Positions 42,408 through 48,819 of a stretch of DNA of 64,000 nt are shown here, one piece after another. Origin of the DNA: JAVBQJ01 sp031549115 (lineage in GTDB: Bacteria > Verrucomicrobiota > Lentisphaeria > Victivallales > Victivallaceae); assembly GCA_031549115.1 (NCBI GenBank), contig JAVBQJ010000078.1, forward strand, positions 1-64,000, given 5' to 3'. The first letter of the stretch is position 1. Each line of letters begins with the position of its first letter. The notes below the pieces were generated by a model that had not been told where the DNA came from, ran no database searches, and worked only from the letters and a program-made list of their open reading frames with translations. Both the position numbers and the translations under genes were made by a program.

Positions 42408-42926
42408 GTGAAAAAATTCATGTTGTCTGTTGCCGCCCTGCTGTTTTGTGCCGCTCTTTCCGTATGCGGAGCGGAAACCTCCCCGGTTGCCGAAGCCAAG
42501 GCGCCGTACGCCGGATATCCGGTCAGCGCGTTGCAGTTCGGCGTCTGGTACGGCGTGCCGAGTTCGACCGACTACACGCAGGTATACGGCTTCAAATCCG
42601 GCTGGCCGTTCTGCGGCGGCCATGGTTTGGTCTGCGGCTTGGAAGCGGCATGGCTCGGCAGCATGACCGATTACGTTCAGGGTTTGCAGACGGCGCCGAT
42701 CGTCTGTGTCGGCAGCGACATTTCCGGACTGCAGGCGTCGTTGATCAGCAACACTTCGGAGCATGTCAATGGCGTACAGGCGGGTCTCGTCAATGTCACC
42801 GAAAGTTTGAGCGGCGTGCAATTCGGCCTGGTGAATTATGCCAAGTCCGGCGTACAGGTCGGCTTGATCAACATCATGGAGGGGGGCCTGTTGGGCTTCT
42901 TTCCGATTTTCAATCTGAAGATCTAA
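42408..42926 (+). CDS. LA_2272-type surface repeat protein, copy 1
   Basis: 172 residues from GTG 42408, with GGTGA five bases upstream. Signal peptide LSVAALLFCAALSVCGA. The mature part consists of short repeats centred on G-hydrophobic-Q (GLQTAPIV, GLQASLIS, GVQAGLVN, GVQFGLVN, GVQVGLINIMEGG) spaced about 12-16 residues, ending GFFPIFNLKI. This pattern is that of LA_2272-family surface repeat proteins and suggests a beta-strand-per-repeat outer-membrane or extracellular fold. Function unknown. First of three tandem paralogues. Confidence 0.75.
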   Translation: MKKFMLSVAALLFCAALSVCGAETSPVAEAKAPYAGYPVSALQFGVWYGVPSSTDYTQVYGFKSGWPFCGGHGLVCGLEAAWLGSMTDYVQGLQTAPIVCVGSDISGLQASLISNTSEHVNGVQAGLVNVTESLSGVQFGLVNYAKSGVQVGLINIMEGGLLGFFPIFNLKI

Positions 42927-42952
42927 CCGCAACCATAATAAGGAGGAGAGAA

Positions 42953-43441
42953 ATGGGTAAGTGGCTGGCAGCGGTAGTGGGAGGGGCACTCGTATGTGGT
43001 GCCGGAGTCGCGGCGGAGGAGGTCGTGATCATCGAGGAAATTCCGGCGGCGGCATTGCAGCCGGCGGAACCCATGGAGTATGAGTCGTTGATGATCTGTA
43101 TCTGGGAGGATGCTCCGGACGTACAGATGACGACCACCACCAGCGGCGTCAAAATCGGCGTGCTGGGATCGTTCGGCGCACCGGTGTACGGTGTCGAAGC
43201 GGCGGTGATCTGCGGCGGCAGCGATGAAGTGTACGGCTTCAAGGGAAGCCTGGCGTACACCATCGGCAAGAATCTCGACGGCCTGGGCTTGGCGCCGGTG
43301 AACTATGTGGAAAAGTTCTCGGGCGTCCAGATCGGCGCGGTGAATATCGCCGACGAAGGTATGGTACAGTTCGGGTTGGTCAACGTGATGAAGAATGGCT
43401 TCCTGCCGTTCTTCCCGGTAGTCAATTTCGCCTGGAAATAA
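42953..43441 (+). CDS. LA_2272-type surface repeat protein, copy 2 (short)
   Basis: 162 residues from the ATG at 42953 preceded by AAGGAGGAGAG; the much longer frame from 42446 overlaps copy 1 without support. Signal peptide MGKWLAAVVGGALVCGAGVAAE, then an acidic stretch (VVIIEEIPAA) shared with copy 3. Fewer repeats (GVKIGVLG, GVEAAVIC, GVQIGAVNIADEG) and the common tail VQFGLVNVMKNGFLPFFPVVNF. It replaces the middle repeats of its neighbours with a different segment (DVQMTTTTSG). Confidence 0.75.
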   Translation: MGKWLAAVVGGALVCGAGVAAEEVVIIEEIPAAALQPAEPMEYESLMICIWEDAPDVQMTTTTSGVKIGVLGSFGAPVYGVEAAVICGGSDEVYGFKGSLAYTIGKNLDGLGLAPVNYVEKFSGVQIGAVNIADEGMVQFGLVNVMKNGFLPFFPVVNFAWK

Positions 43442-43471
43442 AAAACTCAAAACCATTTTGAGGTAAAAATT

Positions 43472-44185
43472 ATGAAACTGTTTTGCAAAATGGCGCTGGC
43501 GGCTTTGACCGCGGCGGTAGTCTGGAACGTCCAGGCAATGGAAGAAATCATCATCATCGAAGAACCGGTTCCGGCCGTGGAACCGTATGCCGATTACCCG
43601 ATCAGTTATTTTCAGGTCGGCATCTGGAAAGGCTTCCCGTCTTCGACCAACCAGTCGCAGGTGTACGGGATCAAATCCGGCTGGCCGATGGTCGGCGGCG
43701 ATGGTCTTGTGAACGGCTTCGAAGCCTCCTGGATCGGCTCGCTGACCCAGTATATCCAGGGCATTCAGGCCAGCTGGCTGTTGTGCAAGAACAAGGAGTT
43801 CATGGGCATCCAGGCGGCGTTGGGCATGTGCATGAACACCGAGCGCTTCGACGGCTTGCAGGCGGCATTGGCGTTCACGCTGGCCGGCGACTTCCGTGGC
43901 CTGCAGGCGAGCTCGCTGAATATTTCCGGCGACATGATCGGCTTCCAGCCGGCGGCGATCCTGAACGTGTCCGGCGACGTGACCGGGATGCAGGCGGCGG
44001 TGGTCATGAACTGCGCCGCCGATGTCAAAGGTTTCCAGACCGGCCTGGTGAACGTTGCCAATAACCTCTGCGGCATGCAGCTGGGCCTGGTCAACAGCGC
44101 CAACACCGGTTTCCAGTTCGGCTTGATCAACATAATGGAAGACGGCTTCCTGCCGATCTTCCCGTTCTTCAACGCCAAGCTCTAA
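43472..44185 (+). CDS. LA_2272-type surface repeat protein, copy 3 (long)
   Basis: 237 residues. Signal peptide LFCKMALAALTAAVVWNVQA, acidic stretch EEIIIIEEPVPAVE, then nine G-hydrophobic-Q repeats (GIQASWLL, GIQAALGM, GLQAALAF, GLQASSLN, GFQPAAIL, GMQAAVVM, GFQTGLVN, GMQLGLVN, GFQFGLIN) and tail DGFLPIFPFFN. Shares PSSTNQSQVYGIKSGWP with copy 1 (PSSTDYTQVYGFKSGWP). GAGGTAAAAATT precedes the ATG. The three copies are probably co-transcribed. A large foldable element begins at the base after its stop codon. Confidence 0.77.
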   Translation: MKLFCKMALAALTAAVVWNVQAMEEIIIIEEPVPAVEPYADYPISYFQVGIWKGFPSSTNQSQVYGIKSGWPMVGGDGLVNGFEASWIGSLTQYIQGIQASWLLCKNKEFMGIQAALGMCMNTERFDGLQAALAFTLAGDFRGLQASSLNISGDMIGFQPAAILNVSGDVTGMQAAVVMNCAADVKGFQTGLVNVANNLCGMQLGLVNSANTGFQFGLINIMEDGFLPIFPFFNAKL

Positions 44186-44348
44186 CCTGGATGTTGCATG
44201 AAGCGCCGGAAATATATCGCAAGCATTATGGATGCCAAAGACTTACAAATACCGCAGTCGATAGCAGCGCTATCGGCGAGAATTTTCGCAAGGCTTTTGG
44301 CGCCATAAGGATGCGATAGATTTTTCGGCCATTCGTGCAATATCCAGG
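44186..44348 (+). ncRNA. 163-bp self-complementary element, structured RNA or MITE-like
   Basis: Outer arms of 17 bp (44186-44202 CCTGGATGTTGCATGAA with 44332-44348) pair with two G-U wobbles. Nested inside are TATCGCA (44215-44221) with TGCGATA (44312-44318), TTATGG (44226-44231) with CCATAA (44303-44308), GCCAAAG (44234-44240) with CTTTTGGC (44294-44301), and an apical hairpin CGATAGC/GCTATCG (44259-44275). The whole element thus folds into one long hairpin directly after a stop codon and ahead of a terminator. Class not recognised. Confidence 0.55.
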
Positions 44349-44363
44349 CTAAGCGAAACGCGC

Positions 44364-44406
44364 AAAAAAAGACGGCGGGGTTTGCCTGCCGTCCTTTTTT
44401 TTGTTT
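44364..44406. terminator. Bidirectional terminator between surface-repeat genes and rtcB
   Basis: A-run, then GACGGCGGGG with a TTTG loop and CCTGCCGTC, then a T-run. Symmetric A and T flanks let it serve both converging operons. Confidence 0.8.
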
Positions 44407-44480
44407 TTGTGATGGTCTGACCGGTTCGACGATGCGTGGTGGCAAGAAGCCACCACATTCTCCCTTGGTCACAATCAACC

Positions 44481-45692
44481 TCAACCTTTCAACACTGCCA
44501 GCGGAGTCAATCGTACCAGCGGTTCGATCAAGTCGAGTTCCGCTGCGATCACATCGTCGATGGCTTTGTACGCTTGCGGCGCTTCGGACAAATCCAGCGT
44601 GCCTTTGGGCAGGCGGCTGCGATTGCGCTGCGGCAGCGGCTTCCAGCGGTCGTAAACGACTCCGGCCAATGCCCGGTCGCACTCCTCGGCGGAGAGCTTC
44701 TTGCACGCCTCGGTCCGGCTCATCACCCGTCCGGCACCGTGCGAACACGACTGGAACGACTCCGGGTTTCCCAAACCGCGAACGATATAACTGGCCGTTC
44801 CCATCGATCCCGGAATGATGCCGATTTCATCCAGCTTGGCGCTGGTCGCACCTTTCCGGTGGATGTAATAATACGCATCGCCATGCCGTTCGCGCACTGC
44901 GTAGTTGTGATGAATATTGACCTCGTCGAGGAAATTCGCTTCAGGCACGAACTCGGCGATGGTTTCGCGGAACACCGCCATCATCCGGCGGCGGTTTTCC
45001 AGCGCATATGCCAACGCGAAATTCATATCCCGAAAATAGGCCTGTCCCTCCGGAATGTCCACCGGCAAAAACGCCAACTCGGGATCGGGCAGCACGACAT
45101 GGAATTTCTCATTCAACTTCCGCGCCAGCCGCTGATAACGCTCCTCGACCCGCGCTCCCATATTCCGGCTTCCCGAATGCAGCATCAAATAGATCCGGCC
45201 GTCACCGGACTGCTGCAATTCGACGAAGTGGTTGCCGCCGCCGAGCGTTCCCAGATTCGCCCGGTCGAGCTTGGTCGGCAGCTCCGGACTCGGATCGGGT
45301 TCGCTCAAATAACGTTCGAAGCCGTCCCATTCCTGCGGTCCCGGATGCGCCACCCCCTCTCCGGCCGGAATGCGCGCCTTGAGTTTCTCCAACAGCGCCC
45401 GGCGCAACGGCAGTTCCCGGAAGCGTTCCGCCGGAATATCGGTACCCACCGCCACCATGCCGCAGCCGATATCCACACCGACCGCCGCCGGCAATACCGC
45501 ATCGCGCGCCGCGATCACGCCGCCGATCGGCATGCCGAAACCGGCATGGCAATCCGGCATCAGCGCCACATGACACTCCAGCGCCGGGTGCGCGGCCAGA
45601 TTGGCCGCCTGCTTCAACGCCGTCGCGTCGGCATCGCCGCACCACGATTTCACCGGAATCCGGGCGTTGTCCATCTGCTTGATCCATTTCAT
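44481..45692 (-). CDS. rtcB: RtcB, GTP-dependent RNA ligase
   Basis: 403 residues. It joins 3'-phosphate (or 2',3'-cyclic phosphate) and 5'-hydroxyl RNA ends. Metal-binding and active-site motifs are all present: PDCHAGFGMPIGG (47-58), VGVDIGCGM (71-79; Asp74, Cys77 region), LGGGNHF (150-156), HSGSR (172-176), PGSMGTASY and the guanylated histidine in CSHGAGR (His318). It is the shorter bacterial RtcB form (about 400 residues). Its start overlaps rtcA by four bases, giving an rtcAB order on the minus strand under a sigma-54 promoter. Confidence 0.95.
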   Translation of the reverse strand: MKWIKQMDNARIPVKSWCGDADATALKQAANLAAHPALECHVALMPDCHAGFGMPIGGVIAARDAVLPAAVGVDIGCGMVAVGTDIPAERFRELPLRRALLEKLKARIPAGEGVAHPGPQEWDGFERYLSEPDPSPELPTKLDRANLGTLGGGNHFVELQQSGDGRIYLMLHSGSRNMGARVEERYQRLARKLNEKFHVVLPDPELAFLPVDIPEGQAYFRDMNFALAYALENRRRMMAVFRETIAEFVPEANFLDEVNIHHNYAVRERHGDAYYYIHRKGATSAKLDEIGIIPGSMGTASYIVRGLGNPESFQSCSHGAGRVMSRTEACKKLSAEECDRALAGVVYDRWKPLPQRNRSRLPKGTLDLSEAPQAYKAIDDVIAAELDLIEPLVRLTPLAVLKG

Positions 45693-46705
45693 CGTTTCAC
45701 CTCAATTCGGAATTGGTGGTTTGCTGATTCATTCACTTCAATTGCCACCGGCAGAAACTGCCGGATCACTTCGATATTGGTCCGGGTGTGTTCGGTCAAA
45801 GGGCCGGTCACAAAGGCGCCCCCGGCCCCGAGCGCCAGCGGCAACAACAGCTGGTCGGCGAGAAAACGTCCGACCGGCGCCCGCCGCTCCCGGTACGTCC
45901 GCACCAACCCGGCCACCCGGTCGGCCACGGTCTGGCGCGACATCTGCATTTCACCGCAGATGCCGAACAATTCGGTCACCGCGCCGGTTTCGCTTTCGAC
46001 ATACACCACATTGCCGGGACCCGGCGACGCCACTTCGACGCATTGCGTCACATCGTCGCCCAGGCCCAACGCCTCCGCCACCCGGTGCACCTCCTCCACC
46101 GCAATCGACGCCGGAATATTCGCACTCAGCGCCACCACCCGCAACGCCGCCTGTTCGCCGTATTCCTCCAACATCAATGGCCGCCACTCCCGGCACGGCG
46201 CCACCTCCAGCGTCAAAACGCCGCCGCCCGCCGGATAAAAGCCGTACCCCTCCAACCGCGCTTCTACTTGCGCCCCCATCCGCCGCAACTGCTTCAGAAA
46301 CACCCGATCGAAGAAATCGAAAACCGGCGCCATCGGCACATGCGTACCGCCCTCGATCCGTATATGCGAAGCCTCCGGCGCCCGCAGCAGCAGCGGCAAC
46401 ACCGTCTGCGCGATCAACACCACACTGCCCGCGCTCCCCACCGCGAAACGGAATTCGCCGCCCCGGATTTCCCCGGGACGCAGCGTCAATTCCTGCGAAT
46501 TCAACTCCGCACCCTCCAATTCGCCACCGCAGATCTCCGCCACCGCCCGCGCCGCCGTCCAATGCTGCCGCATCAGGCCGGGTTTGCGCCGTTTGGCGCG
46601 AATCCGCCGCACACACAGCTCCTGGCGCGTCACCGCCGCCAACGCCAGCGACGTCCGCAACACCTGGCCGCCGCCCTCACCCAAACTGCCGTCTATCTCG
46701 ATCAC
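45689..46705 (-). CDS. rtcA: RtcA, RNA 3'-terminal phosphate cyclase
   Basis: 338 residues. It adenylates the RNA 3'-phosphate to form a 2',3'-cyclic phosphate. It begins IEIDGSLGEGGGQVLRTSLALA, the family signature, and ends with the active-site histidine in EHTRTNIEVIRQFLP (His about 306). Start is GTG at 46705 with a near-complete anti-16S match AAGGAGGTGAT just upstream. Overlaps rtcB (ATGA-type). A -24/-12 promoter lies at 46742-46759. Confidence 0.95.
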   Translation of the reverse strand: MIEIDGSLGEGGGQVLRTSLALAAVTRQELCVRRIRAKRRKPGLMRQHWTAARAVAEICGGELEGAELNSQELTLRPGEIRGGEFRFAVGSAGSVVLIAQTVLPLLLRAPEASHIRIEGGTHVPMAPVFDFFDRVFLKQLRRMGAQVEARLEGYGFYPAGGGVLTLEVAPCREWRPLMLEEYGEQAALRVVALSANIPASIAVEEVHRVAEALGLGDDVTQCVEVASPGPGNVVYVESETGAVTELFGICGEMQMSRQTVADRVAGLVRTYRERRAPVGRFLADQLLLPLALGAGGAFVTGPLTEHTRTNIEVIRQFLPVAIEVNESANHQFRIEVKR

Positions 46706-46741
46706 CGTATCACCTCCTTATTGTTTTGACAATTCATGTCA

Positions 46742-46759
46742 TAGCAATCTTCGTGCCAA
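46742..46759 (-). promoter_or_regulatory. Sigma-54 (-24/-12) promoter of rtcAB
   Basis: On the minus strand TTGGCACGAAGATTGCTA contains the exact TGGCAC-N5-TTGC consensus (TGGCAC at 46753-46758, TTGC at 46744-46747), about 40 bp before the rtcA start. It fits control by RtcR encoded divergently. Confidence 0.88.
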
Positions 46760-46845
46760 CTCGTATCATCGTATGGCGCGGTGATGCCTTTCCTGTCCTC
46801 CCCACCTCAAAGTTCTCCACAAACCGGGAATTTTTTTATTTGCGC

Positions 46846-46873
46846 TTGCATTCACGATAATCGGTGATACTAT
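46846..46873 (+). promoter_or_regulatory. Candidate promoter of rtcR
   Basis: TTGCAT (46846-46851) and TACTAT (46868-46873), spacing 16. CGATAATC occurs twice in direct orientation around it (near 46855 and 46889). Confidence 0.4.
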
Positions 46874-46915
46874 ATATCTAGATTTATCGATAATCAATTA
46901 TAATTTTTTCTAATC

Positions 46916-48490
46916 ATGAATGTTTTGATTTCATTTCTCGGAGCGACGCTGGATCAGCACGGGCGCGGACAGGGACGCTGGAATGTCTGGCGGCCTTCGG
47001 TGGCGCTGGCGCAGCAGGAAAATATTTTTTTCGACCGTTATTACCTGATTTACCAGCGCGCATTTGCCGGTCTGGCGCAGGATATCGTCACCGATATCCG
47101 CACGGTTTCGCCGGACACCGAGGTGATTCCGGTCGAAATGCCGCTCGCCGATCCGTGGGACTTCGAGGAGGTGTATTCGAGTCTGTACGACTTTTCGCGG
47201 ACACGGAACTTCGATCTCGAACGCGACCGGCATTACATCCACATCACCACCGGCACCCATGTGGCGCAGATCTGCCTCTTTCTGTTGAACGAGTCGCGGC
47301 ATCTGCCCGGCCAGCTGATCCAGACCCAGCCGTCGAAGCGCGATCCGGCCGGGCGGCACACATTGATCGACCTGAATCTGGCGCGTTACGATCTGTTGGC
47401 CAAGCGTTTCGCCGCCGAACGCCAGAGCGACCTGGAGTTCCTCAAATCCGGAATTCCCACCCGCAACCCCGGTTTCAACCACCTGATCGAAACCATCGAG
47501 ACCGTCGCGATCCGCTCCCGTGAACCGCTGCTGTTGACCGGACCGACCGGCGCGGGCAAGTCCCGGCTGGCGCGGCGGATTTTCGAATTGAAGAAGCGCA
47601 ACCGCCAGATTTCCGGCGCCTTCGTCGAAGTGAACTGCGCGACGCTGCGCGGCGACAGCGCGATGTCGGCGTTGTTCGGCCATGTCAAGGGCGCGTTTAC
47701 CGGGGCGCTGCAGGCACGACCGGGGCTGTTGAAAGGCGCCGACAACGGCATTCTGTTTCTCGACGAAATCGGCGAACTCGGACTGGACGAACAGGCGATG
47801 CTGCTGCGCGCGATCGAAGAAAAAGTATTTCTGCCGTTGGGATCGGACCGGGAGGAATCCAGCGATTTTCAATTGATTTCAGGGACCAACCGCGACCTCA
47901 TGGAGGCGGTGGCGGCAGGGCGCTTCCGGGAAGACCTGCTGCACCGGATCGACCTGTGGAGTTTTCCGTTGCCGGGACTGGCCGACCGCCGGGAAGACAT
48001 CGCGCCGAATCTGGAATACGAGTTGGAGCAATTCTGCCGCAAAAACGGCACCCGGGTGACCTTTAACCGGGAGGGACGGGAATGCTTTCTCGCGTATGCG
48101 CTGGATCCGGCGACGCGCTGGGAGGGGAATTTCCGGGAATTGAACGCGATCATGACGCGGTTGGCAACCCTGGCGCCGGGAGGACGCATCGACGCGGCCA
48201 CGGTGGCGGCGGAATTGACGCGCCACCGGCAACCGGAGCGGACGGCAACCTCCGAGCCGGAGCTGGCGCGGTTGTTGGGGACGGATTACCGGGAACGCTT
48301 CGACCGTTTCGAGCTGGCGCAGTTGCGCGAGGTGCTGGCGGTATGCGGCAAATCGCATACCTTATCGGAGGCCGGCCGCGAGCTTTTCGCGATTTCGCGC
48401 CGGGAAAAGAGCAGCAGCAACGACACCGACCGCGTACGCAAATACCTGCAACGCTTCAACATCGCCCCGGAAGAGGTGTTGAAAAAATAG
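46916..48490 (+). CDS. rtcR: RtcR, sigma-54-dependent activator with CARF-like sensor
   Basis: 524 residues. The N-terminal ~180 residues form the RtcR sensor domain related to CARF folds (MNVLISFLGATLDQHG, HYIHITTGTHVAQICLFLL), which responds to RNA-repair signals. The AAA+ domain has Walker A GPTGAGKS (about 211-218), the sigma-54-contacting GAFTGA loop (about 259-264), Walker B ILFLDEIGEL and the arginine-finger region GRFREDLLHRID. The C-terminus holds a helix-turn-helix-like region. It activates the divergent rtcAB operon. Confidence 0.94.
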   Translation: MNVLISFLGATLDQHGRGQGRWNVWRPSVALAQQENIFFDRYYLIYQRAFAGLAQDIVTDIRTVSPDTEVIPVEMPLADPWDFEEVYSSLYDFSRTRNFDLERDRHYIHITTGTHVAQICLFLLNESRHLPGQLIQTQPSKRDPAGRHTLIDLNLARYDLLAKRFAAERQSDLEFLKSGIPTRNPGFNHLIETIETVAIRSREPLLLTGPTGAGKSRLARRIFELKKRNRQISGAFVEVNCATLRGDSAMSALFGHVKGAFTGALQARPGLLKGADNGILFLDEIGELGLDEQAMLLRAIEEKVFLPLGSDREESSDFQLISGTNRDLMEAVAAGRFREDLLHRIDLWSFPLPGLADRREDIAPNLEYELEQFCRKNGTRVTFNREGRECFLAYALDPATRWEGNFRELNAIMTRLATLAPGGRIDAATVAAELTRHRQPERTATSEPELARLLGTDYRERFDRFELAQLREVLAVCGKSHTLSEAGRELFAISRREKSSSNDTDRVRKYLQRFNIAPEEVLKK

Positions 48491-48819
48491 AACGGCACCA
48501 TCCCTCCGCCGCATCCTGTTGAGTCTCGCAGCCTCTTGCCATTGCATATCCGAGGCGATAGGCGTGGGTCCTGAAGGGGGTAGCTGGGGGAAACGACGAG
48601 TTTCCCCCGGAGGGACCGGACGTGTGTGGTCGGCAGCAGCGGCCGCTTTTGTGGTGGTCTGGCCGGTTCGACGCGGCAATCAGCGCTCCCCCCGTCCTCC
48701 AAAAGATCGCGGAAGATGCCGCAGGCATCTGCAGCAGAGGTGCAGGGTCGGTGACCCTGCCGAGGGGTGCGGGGGCGAGGAGCCCCTGCATTTTCCCGGC
48801 GCGCGACAACGGTTAAGTT
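48491..48819. other. Intergenic region with repeats between rtcR and the P-type ATPase
   Basis: Converging genes end on both sides. The stretch holds repeat family 1 copy C (48724-48797). It also holds a TTTTGTGGTGGTCTGGCCGG motif (48647-48666) resembling 44405-44424 beside the rtcB terminator. No gene is recognised. Confidence 0.5.
48724..48797 (+). repeat. Dispersed intergenic repeat, family 1, copy C
   Basis: Begins GGCATCTGCAGCAGAGGTGC exactly like copy A and ends GCATTTTCCC. Internal symmetric blocks GCAGGGTCGGTGACCCTGC and GGGGCGAGGAGCCCC can form hairpins. The most compact copy, perhaps closest to the unit. Confidence 0.55.
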
